From Diplocloster hominis (GTDB lineage Bacteria > Bacillota > Clostridia > Lachnospirales > Lachnospiraceae), in NCBI RefSeq assembly GCF_032380655.1, contig NZ_JAWDIY010000005.1:186001-250000 (forward strand): 64,000 nucleotides of DNA. Reading direction: 5' to 3'. Shown here in pieces: positions 9,159 to 18,859 of this stretch. Each line of letters opens with the position of its first letter. The stretch's first letter is position 1. A model generated the notes under the pieces. The model saw only the letters and a program-made list of their open reading frames with translations. It had not been told where the DNA came from and ran no database searches. A program made the position numbers and the translations under genes.

Positions 9159-12100
9159 TTATCCCCTTCTTGCACCTGATTTGTAAAGAGATTGGTTCAG
9201 CTTTCCTACTGCTTTGAGGATAGAATGGTCTATCTGTTTTTGGATTTTCTGGATATTCTGATTATCTACGCTGCCCTGAATGTAGACTGGACATTTGATG
9301 TCAATGTTGGTTGGCGAGTTGGTTTGCTGCTGATTGGATGCTCCGATTCCGGGGAGAGCGGGAGAGGCCATGGCGGATAAAAGCAGGGAAGGGGCTGCGG
9401 TGGAGAGACGGTAGAGATTGTCAGTCTGCTGCTTGGTGAATACCTGGTCGCCCTCGTTCATTAGGTGGAAGGAACCGGTTGGGGTTCTGGAGAAGATGGC
9501 TTCGGTACCCTGCTCGTTGACTAGGGCCAGACCTGAGGAGGCGTGGCGGGTACCCCGGGCATAGTATACAATATGATACCCCTTACCATCTTCAGCGTTA
9601 TGCCTACTTAACCAATCTTCCGCATCCTCAGTAGAAGAGAATGTTCCCATAAGTTTTCCTAAGGAAGTAACAATCTGACATCTTCTCCAGTCCTTACTTT
9701 TTTGTGGGGAAGGTTTGCTGGATGTGGAAGAACCGCCTGAAGAAGAACCGCCTGAGCCTGAAGAGGAGGAAGAACCTTCGCTAGCTGATGAATCCATGGA
9801 TTTATAGGACTGATCTATCTGACTGAGCATATTCAGTATTTTTTTAGCTGTTTCATCTGCTTTTTTGCCGAGTTCTTCGAAATCATTTCCCAGATTGCCT
9901 AATTCCGTAGTAAAATGGCTCTTTTTTTCGTCAAAGGATGTAGTAAATTCGGCCAGTGCGCCCGAGCTTTCTATCCATGGATTAACAATAGCGGCGGACA
10001 GTTGAATGCCATATTCGTCTCCCATTTGTGTTAGGGTATCATAAACAGCTGTGTGATTGTCCTGAACTGTTTGAAGACTGGTTTTGATAAGTTCTTCTTC
10101 GTTGGTAAGAGATTCTTCGAGAAGCGTAATTTTATTTTCCTGATCCGCCTTATAATTTTCAAGTTCAGTATCAAGAGCCGCTTTTTGCTGATCAATAGAT
10201 TCATCATAATAAATCTCGTCCAGCTCTTTTTGCTTGTCAGTCAGTTCCGACTGTATCTTTTTTTTCTTAGCGGCCGCTTCCTGTGAGTCATCTGTTGAGA
10301 GACCATTTAACTGTCTTTGAAGCTTGTATATCTCATCCTGTTTTTCCTTGACGGAATCCTGAAAATCATGGCTTTCTTTCTCAATATCCAGAGCTTCTTT
10401 TTTCTTATTAATAAGTTCTTCGGTAGCGCTGATTTCTTTTTCAATACCCTTTTTCACGGCATCTACTCTGGCTTTGTTTAGAGCTACGATTCCGTCCTTT
10501 GCATCCTGGGCCGCTTTGACTGCATCCCATTGTTTGTTGGTTAATTCCTGGAGTTTTTCATTGTATTCCAGAGTGGAATACTCACCCCGGGCATATGCTT
10601 CGTTAAGTTTAGCGATCGCATCGCTGTATTCTCTGGCTTTCTTAATGGCCAGTTCATAAGCTTCACCATATAATGCGAGAGAAGTGAGTCCCTCATTAGT
10701 CCATTCTCCGGTATCCTCATCCACAAGATCCTTTTTGCCGAGGATATCGATGATATTATGGATCTCATTGTCTAAGCCATCGAGGCGATCAATGAATTTG
10801 TCGAATTGTTCCCAATGCAGCTCATTGATTTTATTCTGGAAATCTTCGACATTGGTGGTGCATTTCATAATTTCATCTTTGGTGTCCTCGACGGCTTGAG
10901 TCATTTTAAACCATTGTTCTGTGCCGACTTCAATTTGCCCCGAGGATACGCTGTCGTTAAGGAAAGATTCCAGATCGCTTCGTTTTTGAGTCAGAATTTG
11001 TATTTGTTTGTTTTGAGAGTTAATTAGTTCTTCGTAGAATGATTTACCTACGAGATTACCTTGGGACTCCTGAAGCTTAATGGCATCCTGGATTTTGTCA
11101 TCACGGTCAGTAAATAAACTTAGACGCAGATTATGGCCTTTTCCTAATTCATCGAATTTTTTGATCAATTCATCGAGAGCTTTTTTGGCCTCGTCGGCAG
11201 CATCTTTTACAGTATCAGCTGTGTTCTTTGCTGTATCAGCAACAGATTTTGCATTATCCTTAAATGATTTTAGAAAGTTTCCCTCTTTAGAGTAATCGAT
11301 TATTGGTGAAGTTACTTTAGGGGGCTTAGTATACACGGAATTTCGGGCAGCAGCGATCTCATCTAAAGCATTTTGCCTTAATTGTTCCATGGTTTCGGGA
11401 CTTAGTTGGTTGGCGCTTAACGCATAGGAATACGTTTTAAGAGCAGAGTTGGCTCCACCTAAAGCGCTTATTAATGCACTAAGATTGTCTATATCGGCGC
11501 TGGTGTTTAATGAATTTTCATTTGCCAATGCTTTTTGAAGTGCATATGTATAGAGTGCCTGCTGGGCATCACTGCTAATGATATTCTCTTTAGAAAGTGC
11601 ATCGATTTCTGCAGCTGTAATATTTACCAGATTAATGCCATGTGCGTTACTGACATCTTTTATTTGCGCATATTGTTCTTGTGTTAAGCCCAGCGCTGCC
11701 AAAACCATCTCATTTGCATTCAAAATCCCTAATTCTGTAAGTTGGTTTGCGACAAAATCGGCATTAGAAAGATTTAAATCTTCCATAATTCCCTGTTGCT
11801 TGATATATTCTTCTGTCAACCCATTAAAGGATTCCTGTATCTCTTGAATAGAGGAAGCGGAATTACTAATTACACTGATGAAATTCTCGAAACTATCTAA
11901 ATCACCAAATGTTTGCGATAGTGAGGAATAGTTATCAAAAGTTAGTCCTTCAGGATCTTCTGTTAATGCATGATAAGCCTCACCTAAATTACCCATACCT
12001 TCTTTTAATGAGGAAAGTCCTGCTATTTTATCAGAAAGTCTGCTGAATGAATTGTCTGCATTTTTTGCAACCTCAGCTAATTGCTTGACCCAGTCTATAA

Positions 12101-13521
12101 TTTCTGGCGGTTTATCTTCTCCGATAATTTCTAATAATGCAGATAATTGATTATCAATAAGATCGCTAATTGCATCTGACAGGTCTTCGGAATGCCCTTC
12201 TAATGTTGGAAATACGCGAACCAGCTCACCGATGTCTGATTTATCAAGATCTCCTGATCTAGATTTCTGGAGAGCATTTCCTAGTGTTTCAACGGTTGAC
12301 TTGTAGTTGTCGATACTTTCGTTTTCATCGATTGTAAGTCCTATAGTCACCTTTTCTTGAGATGCGGCATCCTGTACTTTGCCGATCTCTGCCATGATCT
12401 TAGCATGAGTTGTATCGGCATCCAGGTTAAGTGTGGTCAGAATCTCTAACTGTTGATCATCCAAAGTATCTAAGTCGGAAGTTGAGAGATTATCAAATTT
12501 TAACAAGGCAGTTTCCTGCTGAGCTTTTTTTATACTTTCTAAATAGGAATTCGCTTCATCTAATTTACTTTGCCATTCATCTCGCTGAGTTTCCGCAGTC
12601 TTAAGGTCTTCACCGGTGAGATATCCATTATCAATAACTTGCTGTGCCTGTATGAGATTCTCATTAAATTGATTTCGCTTTTCAATTAAAACACCATATT
12701 GTTTTGATGCTTGATTCGTATATATATCTGCTTCAGATTTGATGATGTTTAATTTTCGAAGATTAGATTCATAAGACGAACTTCCTTCTGTATTTTTTAA
12801 ATCTTCTTCGGCCTTCTTTAAGCGTTTTTTTAACTCATTGGTGGTATTTAATATATTGTCTGAAACTTGAGATACTGTCCTAAAACTATCTGAGCTAAAC
12901 CAGCTGTTTTCTTTTTCTAACTGGCGCTGTAAACTGTCTTTCGCAAAACCTGTTCCAGGTACTCCTATAACATGTTTATCATATTCCTTTTGTTGAATTT
13001 CTAAACTCTCTTTTTCATATTGCAGCTGATTGTCAATGTTAACCAATTGGTTCTTTGACGCACTTTTATCGCCCTCACTATTATTAATATCTAAAATAAG
13101 AGAAACACGGGTGTCCTGGAGACCACTTATTTTAGTTTTTAAAGTATCGATATTGGACTGGATCTCTTCGAGCGATACATTCATTTTATCCCACATTGCG
13201 GCTAAAGCACTTACCGCTATATTTGCTGCAACAAATATTCCTGCACTTAAAGCGGAATTGAGAAAGGTGGTGCCGACAGTGGTCAAATCAATGGCAGAAC
13301 CTAAGGAATCAAAGGAGCTAGTACATTTGTCTAAATAGGGGGATAAATCATCGAACTTTTTCTCCCCAGATTCTACTCCTTGAAAAAATGAATTTAGTTC
13401 AGGAAGCGCTTTTTTAAACTGGGACATTCCAGCGGCATCACCTGATTTTAAATAACTTTGATATTGTTTTATAATAGATTTTACAGGAATGCCTTGTGTC
13501 ATAGAAAGCGCTGTAGGTTTA
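9159..13521 (-). CDS. Tail tape measure protein, exon 2 (C-terminal 1454 residues)
   Basis: This is the main part of the TMP, which sets tail length and is packed inside the tube. It is long, helical and coiled-coil rich (KEIEKEISATEELINKKKEA region), with a hydrophobic stretch near the start (AALSAGIFVAANIAVSALAA) and the usual TMP C-terminus: Ser/Gly linker, then GLALVNEQGTEAIF. An ATG exists at 13502, but the frame is open further upstream. Predicted splicing joins exon 1 at T13521, giving GRV-KPTALSMTQGIPVKS. Spliced, the TMP would be 1569 residues (4710 nt), implying a tail of roughly 0.23 micrometre by the 0.15 nm per residue rule. Without splicing only two fragments are made. Confidence 0.85.
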
Positions 13522-13552
13522 CTTTTTGTTGGATTTACCAGACTACTTTTTG

Positions 13553-13581
13553 TTGTGATTAATATTAATATTTGCTATAAT
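13553..13581 (+). promoter_or_regulatory. Strong sigma-A-type promoter for the intron-borne zinc-ribbon gene
   Basis: -35 TTGTGA (13553-13558), a 17-bp spacer and -10 TATAAT (13576-13581), followed by AAAGGAGG and the ATG at 13605. It points opposite to the tail operon, so the gene can be expressed independently, as in a phage moron. Confidence 0.75.
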
Positions 13582-13604
13582 AGACTAAAAAAGGAGGCGG
13601 TTTT

Positions 13605-14033
13605 ATGAGTGATATGGAGGACTATTTTTATTATTGCACAAAATGCGGATGGAATACTGTGATGCCAAGGGATAAGTGCCCTCATTGTAATATTGAACTT
13701 AATAAATATGATTGTAATACGGAAGATTTTTTTGATCTTTCAGATGAAGAACGAGAAAAGTTACAAGCAACTGTTGAAGAGATAATTGCTAATAGTCCAG
13801 ATTTTGATCCTGTATTACGTGATGAAAGGTTAGCAAAAGAGAAAAGGTCAGATGAAGAGCTTAAAAGGAATATGCATAGAAATAGAGTAACAGTAACTTG
13901 TCCTTATTGTAATTCTACAGATACCAGAAAAATTAGTGCAGGTTCAAGAATTATATCCGCTGATTTATTTGGCCTTGCATCGTCAAATCTAGGAAAACAA
14001 TGGCACTGCAGAAACTGTGGCAGTGATTTCTGA
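13605..14033 (+). CDS. Zinc-ribbon protein, 142 aa, antisense inside the TMP intron
   Basis: Two zinc-ribbon modules are visible: CTKCGW...CPHC near the N-terminus (residues 11-29) and CPYC...CRNC near the C-terminus (about residues 105-140), joined by a charged helical linker. The C-terminal module (CPYCNSTDTRKIS ... KQWHCRNCGSDF) is of a kind widespread in Firmicutes proteins of unknown role. The gene is more AT-rich than its neighbours, lies on the opposite strand and has its own promoter. All of this points to a horizontally acquired moron. It is not a recognisable homing endonuclease. Confidence 0.8.
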   Translation: MSDMEDYFYYCTKCGWNTVMPRDKCPHCNIELNKYDCNTEDFFDLSDEEREKLQATVEEIIANSPDFDPVLRDERLAKEKRSDEELKRNMHRNRVTVTCPYCNSTDTRKISAGSRIISADLFGLASSNLGKQWHCRNCGSDF

Positions 14034-14495
14034 TTTTTATACTATGCCATTCTACCGAAACATGCTGGCTAACATGTCACAACTACACACGAGTCCGTCG
14101 GTAGATACGGACTCATAATTTATATCGGAGCGTGTGCTGCTCCGTAGCCCTGAGTACACCTTAATGAATTGTTGATACAACAATCCAAATGACCCTGATA
14201 CTCGATGAACCTAGTTCTCAATGAGAACTGTCGGCTGCGGATTATCCAAAACACTGGAGTTTTTACTATACCGTTAGTTTTCACTATTGCCATCATAAAG
14301 TCGCCATTATGATTTAGTATCCAGGGTTTATCGGACGTTCCCGTCCCCCAATTATGAAAGGGAGAGTATGGCATCACCCATACTCCATTTCTGTCATTTA
14401 ACTATGGAAGTCCTTGCTGTAAAAAACAGCTCGTACACATCACTGCTAAACTTCCCAGTGGCATATTTTAATAGAGGGCAAAACAGCATAATTTG

Positions 14496-14842
14496 ACCCT
14501 ACCACTGCTTGTAATGATATCTGTAAACGAGGTAATGGTTCTTGTTCCCACACTGGTAATCATTGATTTCATTGTACTTGCAGTAATGTCTTTAACACCC
14601 TTCAAGGCCCCACCAATAGAACTATTCACCTTCCCCGTATCCACAGATATCTTCTCAATCTTCAAATTCTTAGATATCTGAGCCGATAACTGATCCACCG
14701 TTTTCTTCAACGAACTCTTATCCAATGTATAACTCAGCTTCACCGGATTCCGATTCAAATAATTCTGTATTTCTTTCAGGTCACTCCGGACACCGGAAGG
14801 ATCCAGTCCGACAGCAACCATGTTTTCTGTATTTTCACTCAT
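14496..14842 (-). CDS. Tail tape measure protein, exon 1 (N-terminal 115 residues)
   Basis: ATG at 14842 follows AAAGGAGTGATTATAT. The product (MSENTENMVAVGLDPSGVRS...) has the helical TMP N-terminus with the LDPSGV-SDLKEIQ start common in Firmicutes phages. Unspliced, the frame runs only nine more codons into the intron and stops at 14468, producing a 124-aa stub ending VKLCCFALY. Splicing after the GT at 14497-14496 restores the frame with 9159-13521. The stop of an overlapping downstream frame of the previous gene shares bases with this ATG (ATGA). Confidence 0.78.
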
Positions 14843-14941
14843 ATATAATCACTCCTTTCGTCATTCCGGCACTCCTCCAAACGCCGGAACAACCTTTCAC
14901 AATACCTGTTTTTTGGCCTGACTTTCCAAGCCAAGCCCATC

Positions 14942-15640
14942 CTATGCCACCACACCTTTCCGTTCCAATCCGACAGCCTCATCAGACCCCGATCCCCTGG
15001 AATCCTTACTGAAAGCGCCAACTGTATTACCGGTTGCGACCTGCCCTTCCAATCCAGACTCATTGCCAGCCCCGACAGTTCTGTCGCCATACATACCGCT
15101 ATACATACCGTCAATCCCTCCTACACCGTCAATCTGCTGCATCCAGCTGAAATCCCCAGCCTTCGCCCGGTCCACCAGCGCCTCCATCAACTGACTGAAT
15201 CCATCCTTCCCTTTCAGAGCCATCGATTTCCGATACTCAATCTTCTGATCACACAGCTCCTCCAGTCTTTGCAGGAATCCGATCGCATTGGTCTGTGTCC
15301 GGACCAGTTTTCCAACGGGGGACAGGCTGCACCGGTACATTTCCTCTGCATCAAAGTCCCCGAGCTTCACATCCGCGGAGAGGCTTAACACATAATACAA
15401 CACCAGCAGGTCCCTGATCTCCGGGTGATACCCGCCGTCCTCCGGTACAACGACTTCTGCCACCTTTTCAGAAACAGCCGCGATCGTAGCAAAATCAAAA
15501 GGACGAAATACGATTTTCACCAATCCATCGGAATTCTCCACAAGCTCCTGCGGTACAAACCCCGCGTGGTCCTCGTGATAGCAATATACAGCAGTATAGT
15601 CGGCTGCTTTGACAATTTTCTTCATTTCAGTTTTATTCAT
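14942..15640 (-). CDS. Probable tail assembly chaperone (gpG-like), 232 aa
   Basis: It lies between the zinc-finger/major tail protein block and TMP, the classic place of the tail assembly chaperone. The protein is acidic and helical (residues 1-165) with a glycine-rich disordered end (GGIDGMYSGMYGDRTVGAG). No sequence motif proves the role; placement is the evidence. A different frame (ending at 14839) overlaps its 3' end and stops on the TMP start codon, as frameshift-extended gpGT frames do. Confidence 0.55.
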   Translation of the reverse strand: MNKTEMKKIVKAADYTAVYCYHEDHAGFVPQELVENSDGLVKIVFRPFDFATIAAVSEKVAEVVVPEDGGYHPEIRDLLVLYYVLSLSADVKLGDFDAEEMYRCSLSPVGKLVRTQTNAIGFLQRLEELCDQKIEYRKSMALKGKDGFSQLMEALVDRAKAGDFSWMQQIDGVGGIDGMYSGMYGDRTVGAGNESGLEGQVATGNTVGAFSKDSRGSGSDEAVGLERKGVVA

Positions 15641-15756
15641 GAAAACTTCCTCCTATCGAAACATTACTTTAAAAAGTTAAATTACAATTCCTCTTAGCTA
15701 TATTCCAAAATGAAACAACGGATAACCGGCGTAGCTGATAACAAAGTATACTCAGC

Positions 15757-15945
15757 TCAATACAGCTCATGTCTGCACCAAAGCTCATAAGCCTTTTTCG
15801 TATCCTCCCTGTTAAATACAAACACGAGCGTATCCCTTGACCAAAACAAATCTACAAGCGGAATATTATGCTTTATATACATCCCCGCCTGCTTCGTATT
15901 CACGATGCGCACCGTATCCTCGATTTCATATTCCCTATGGAACAT
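15757..15945 (-). CDS. Small phage protein, 62 aa (DUF5659-like)
   Basis: The product MFHREYEIEDTVRIVNTKQA... with FNREDTKKAYELWCRHEL resembles the short phage proteins in which a strand-turn-helix around a VFVF--EDTK--Y--W motif is conserved. The first ATG has no ribosome site. An ATT codon six codons upstream (15963) stands 9 nt after AAGGAG and would give IKEYSE-MFHRE. It sits among tail genes and probably shares their transcript. Function unknown. Confidence 0.6.
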   Translation of the reverse strand: MFHREYEIEDTVRIVNTKQAGMYIKHNIPLVDLFWSRDTLVFVFNREDTKKAYELWCRHELY

Positions 15946-16009
15946 TTCCGAATATTCTTTAATGGCTGCTCACTCCTTATTAATTATAAAATTTTAAAAT
16001 AAACGAATA

Positions 16010-16065
16010 ATCCAAACGTACTCCAAACGAAACTCCAAATGAAGCTCCAAACGAAACTTCAACAA
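16010..16065. repeat. Degenerate 12-bp tandem repeat (CTCCAAACGAAA type)
   Basis: Four to five units of CTCCAAACGAAA/CTCCAAATGAAG follow each other in the 266-bp gap between the 62-aa and 88-aa phage genes. A hairpin with stem CTGTACG/CGTACAG lies next to it (about 16080-16112). On the transcribed strand the units read CGTTTGGAG. The remainder of the gap shows no supported gene. Confidence 0.65.
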
Positions 16066-16211
16066 TTTCGTAAAAAATGGACTGTACGAAAAGCGAATAG
16101 CGTTCCGTACAGCCCACATAGAAACAAAGGAAAAATCACTATTCAATATAGAGCGGTTGCCCATGTACTCATTTATGAAAATCGAATGTTCGTAACCGTG
16201 TGCATTCGAAA

Positions 16212-16478
16212 TTATGAATGAAGAATCTCCTCGATTCTGGCCTGAATCTCCGGCAGGTAGGTGTCAAGATCAGAAAGATCGCATTCCGTCAGCGCATCCC
16301 GGGCCGCCTGGCGGCCCACAGAGCGGATTTCAAAGTCATGCAGAATCGAAAAGATTTTAAAGTGGCTGACCGTATCCGTAACCGTCCGCCAGGGTTTGAA
16401 CTGCCTGGTTTCCAGACAGCTTTGGCAGACGTGGTATCCGGCGCCGCAGATCGCGCAGTGCGCATTTATATAATCCAT
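16212..16478 (-). CDS. Phage zinc-finger protein, 88 aa
   Basis: The start at 16478 (MDYINAHCAICGAGYHVCQSC) follows GGAGG, which itself lies inside an upstream in-frame ATG-GAG-GAA, so the internal ATG is preferred. Four cysteines in C-x2-C...C-x2-C spacing plus a histidine form a zinc knuckle. The rest is a helical domain (FKPWRTVTDTVSHFKIF). Proteins of this kind recur in Firmicutes prophages near the major tail gene. Their job is unknown to me; DNA or protein binding is likely. Confidence 0.7.
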   Translation of the reverse strand: MDYINAHCAICGAGYHVCQSCLETRQFKPWRTVTDTVSHFKIFSILHDFEIRSVGRQAARDALTECDLSDLDTYLPEIQARIEEILHS

Positions 16479-16634
16479 ATTTTCCTCCATGCGTACTTTA
16501 CTGCGCATATCGGCATGAGTGAATATTTTTTGTTCAATCATCCTACTTGCGCATGTATTCACGCACATTCAGGTAAGGGTGAAATTTGTTAGCCATTACC
16601 ACCCATGATAAAATGCCTGATGCATTCATTTGTT

Positions 16635-16673
16635 TGAGTGCCGAAATACACACGATCGAACATTCCGGCACTC
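16635..16673 (-). terminator. Hairpin after the major tail gene
   Basis: GAGTGCCG pairs with CGGCACTC around a loop of about 20 nt, directly downstream of the major tail gene in transcription order. There is no long T-run, so it may be an attenuator or mRNA stabiliser that raises the level of the abundant tail protein relative to later genes. Confidence 0.5.
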
Positions 16674-16685
16674 AGTCCATTTTAA

Positions 16686-17489
16686 TTAATCTCTGGACAC
16701 CAAAATATCAAACAGCTTAGCAGAATCCGCACAATACGGTTTCTTCAGGGAATAAGTAAACGGATGCTTTCCGTCAGATTTCAGTGACAGGCTGATCGCC
16801 GTGGGATCCAGCTGCGCTCTCGGGCAGACGATAATACCGGCGTATACCAGATTCGCATCACAGGGATCATGGAAGATGGCATGGATGAGCAGTTTCTGCA
16901 CTTCCGGAATCTTATCGGTGGATTTGCTGATCGATACGGCGTTATCACTTTCGTAAGCATAATTTACGAATACACGTCCGGTTGTACCTTCGGGTAAAGT
17001 AATGGTTTTGGTAGCTGCGGCCAGAGTAAACTTGCCTGCGCCAGCAGCAGCGGCTACTTCATAAGTTTCGCCAAACGTGTTATTATCGTTGATCACTTTG
17101 ACATACTTGATTTCCGCGCCGGATGCACCTACGGGCACATGCTTCAGAACTACGGTCGCGTCCGATCCGATGGTGACGGTCTCAGAAGCATACATCGTAA
17201 TCTTGTTATCTGCGGTAGCGACTACTTTCTCAGCGCCGAACTGGCTGGCAGCCAGATCCAGGGAGAACAGGGAATTGCTTCCGCTGAATTTACCCTGCTG
17301 TGCATTGTAGAATGTGTGAATCGGGGTTCCCATGGCGTCTACCACGTCCAGGGCGGTGGCGGACGTCTCCAGAACCGGTTCTTCGATCTGTGTCAGTCTG
17401 CCGATTAATTCGTCTGTAGCGGGATTATAGGCTTCTACCGCTCTGATCCTTTCGAGAATTAACTCATTGGGGTTAAAATTGAATTCCAT
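16686..17489 (-). CDS. Probable major tail protein, 267 aa
   Basis: ATG at 17489 follows AGGAGGAATTCAAT. The protein is beta-rich with many T, V and A residues. A middle part (KITMYASETVTIGSDATVVL, GTTGRVFVNYAYES) looks like an inserted Ig-like or capping domain, and the C-terminus resembles tail-tube strands. Being flanked by hairpins on both sides is typical of a highly expressed structural gene. Order (before chaperone and TMP) supports tail tube. A coat protein is the alternative, but nothing else of the head is present nearby. Confidence 0.6.
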   Translation of the reverse strand: MEFNFNPNELILERIRAVEAYNPATDELIGRLTQIEEPVLETSATALDVVDAMGTPIHTFYNAQQGKFSGSNSLFSLDLAASQFGAEKVVATADNKITMYASETVTIGSDATVVLKHVPVGASGAEIKYVKVINDNNTFGETYEVAAAAGAGKFTLAAATKTITLPEGTTGRVFVNYAYESDNAVSISKSTDKIPEVQKLLIHAIFHDPCDANLVYAGIIVCPRAQLDPTAISLSLKSDGKHPFTYSLKKPYCADSAKLFDILVSRD

Positions 17490-17549
17490 ATTGAATTCCT
17501 CCTTGTTTTTTATTTGGATTACCGTTTGCGGCATCCGATTTATATAAAC

Positions 17550-17577
17550 CGGCCGCGTCAGTCCCTGACTGCGGCCG
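17550..17577 (-). promoter_or_regulatory. GC-rich hairpin in the leader of the major tail gene
   Basis: CGGCCGCGTCAG pairs with CTGACTGCGGCCG (one bulged T). It lies in the 115-bp gap upstream of the major tail gene, without a T-run on the transcribed strand. RNA processing or stabilisation is more likely than full termination. Confidence 0.5.
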
Positions 17578-17604
17578 ACTTATTTCTTAAAATATCTTAA
17601 TTAC

Positions 17605-18354
17605 TTATTCCAGATCTCCCATCCAGTCCAGCTCCTTCTTATTGATCTCCTTGAGCGAGATCCCAAAGCCGGAATAGCCGCTTTCCAACAAAAGTCCCGC
17701 GTTCTTGATCTTAGCGATCCGTTTCACGCTGTCCATAAAGGCATAGATTTTCATGTTCCATACCTGATCCAGATTGTATTTAAATCCTTCGCTGTTGACC
17801 ATTGCGGAGATCAGGTTCCTCAAATGACTGTGGTATGGTTTATCTTTAAACCGAAGATACTCTTCTCTGGCATCTTCGATCAGGATCTGCTTCGTGGTCT
17901 CATTGGCCGGTTTCTTCTCGTCTTTGGTGAGGCCGTGCATCTGACGCAGATAATCTGTCAACTCCCCGTATAACGCAGCGTCTATGACAATATCCTGTGC
18001 GCTGTTATACATAACGACCTCCCTGGTTTCCCCATGGACAAACGGCTCAAACTGCTGCAGATCCAGATCCCCCAACAGGATACCGGTCTGTTCCCGGCTG
18101 TAGTATTTGGAGAGAAAACTGTAGAAGAGCTGAAACTCGTCAATCTGTGTATAATCGATCCCCATGTCCCAGAGCTGCCATTTTAAATCAGCCGGGACAC
18201 TGCAAAGTGTGATCACCATCTGATAATATTCTTTTTCTCCATACATACAGATCTCGTCCAGAGTGGGCTGATGGATGAGAAGTTGGCCGGAGAGCGGATA
18301 ATCCGCCCCCCGGTAGAGCAATAGTTCATCGACGGCTGCTTCTGATCGTTCCAA
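17605..18354 (-). CDS. Conserved phage tail-cluster protein, 249 aa, unknown function
   Basis: The sequence LLLYRGADYPLSGQLLIHQPTLDEICMYGEKEYY, followed by LKWQLWDMGIDY, is a pattern I associate with Lachnospiraceae/Clostridia prophage tail clusters; the function is not known to me. It is helical and has no membrane segment. The gene follows the 161-aa gene by 5 bp and precedes the major tail gene, so a role in tail completion or joining is possible. Confidence 0.6.
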   Translation of the reverse strand: MERSEAAVDELLLYRGADYPLSGQLLIHQPTLDEICMYGEKEYYQMVITLCSVPADLKWQLWDMGIDYTQIDEFQLFYSFLSKYYSREQTGILLGDLDLQQFEPFVHGETREVVMYNSAQDIVIDAALYGELTDYLRQMHGLTKDEKKPANETTKQILIEDAREEYLRFKDKPYHSHLRNLISAMVNSEGFKYNLDQVWNMKIYAFMDSVKRIAKIKNAGLLLESGYSGFGISLKEINKKELDWMGDLE

Positions 18355-18359
18355 TCTAC

Positions 18360-18845
18360 CTACCCCCTGTCCTCACAGTAACTGTTCAGACAGCTGGTTT
18401 CGAACAGCAGCTTACGGTACAGGCAGTTATTTTCCAACACGCCTTCCGTATCAGAAGTCAGCAAAAACGGGCCGAAACTGCCCAGGTCATTTCGTCCGTG
18501 GAATCTCTGGGTCAGCAGGTCTGCCAGATAGTCATTCCGGTTGCGGAATTCCGGATCAGAACCTGCGGCGGCCGCTAAATGCTGTTCATGGGAAATAATC
18601 TGCAGTTCCAGAGTCGGGACCAGCCATTTCTTATCCTCGCTGACTTTTGGAATGTGCAGCTGCACCGTCAGATAGGTAGCTGTCTTATCCCAGGCGGCCG
18701 GATTTTTCTGGTGATCAAACAAAAACTGCCCATACGGATCGTTGGCAGTCACGGTGTCGCCCAGTTCTTTTGTCACGGCGGGGTCATTGCGGATCTCGTT
18801 GATCACGGCCTCTTTAAGCCTGGATAAATTCATACAATTTGCCAT
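18360..18845 (-). CDS. Phage tail-cluster protein, 161 aa, possible tail terminator
   Basis: It starts with ATG at 18845, just after the holin gene. It has an alpha/beta make-up with an N-terminal helix (LSRLKEAVINEIRNDPAV) and strands (YLTVQLHIPKV, LVPTLELQIIS), the shape of tail terminator/completion proteins. That role is inferred from fold impression and position before the 249-aa and major tail genes. No closer match is recognised. Confidence 0.5.
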   Translation of the reverse strand: MANCMNLSRLKEAVINEIRNDPAVTKELGDTVTANDPYGQFLFDHQKNPAAWDKTATYLTVQLHIPKVSEDKKWLVPTLELQIISHEQHLAAAAGSDPEFRNRNDYLADLLTQRFHGRNDLGSFGPFLLTSDTEGVLENNCLYRKLLFETSCLNSYCEDRG

Positions 18846-18859
18846 TGGCGTATGCCTCC

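Larger units (their letters stand above)
13522..14495 (-). ncRNA. Probable group I intron interrupting the tape measure gene
   Basis: Seen on the minus strand: exon 1 ends AGGGT (14500-14496), which pairs with GCCCT (14479-14475) in the intron to give a P1 helix with the U.G pair at the splice site. An exact Q-element core, AATCCGCAGCC, lies at 14243-14233. The P6-type hairpin AGTTCTC/GAGAACT follows. Strand pair ACTCA (14155-14151) and TGAGT (14115-14111) flanks a P8-like hairpin CGGAGC/GCTCCG, and the S-like stretch AAATTATGAGTCC follows. A terminal G at 13522 leaves exon 2 starting TAAAC, of which AAAC can form P10 with GTTT (14484-14481). The joined reading frame is intact. The 3' end is inferred; the folded core ends near 14050 and the remaining part carries an antisense gene. 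Confidence 0.72.

Noticed and set aside
14120..14377. 85-codon minus-strand frame inside the intron
   Set aside because: It runs through the conserved intron core (Q element, P8) and has no ribosome site; not a homing endonuclease.
13522..14495. Group II intron or insertion sequence in TMP
   Set aside because: No GTGYG 5' end, no domain V-like hairpin, no reverse transcriptase, no transposase or terminal inverted repeats with target duplication; group I core elements fit better.
16039..16221. 60-codon plus-strand frame next to the 12-bp repeats
   Set aside because: It begins inside the tandem repeat, has no ribosome site and opposes the operon.
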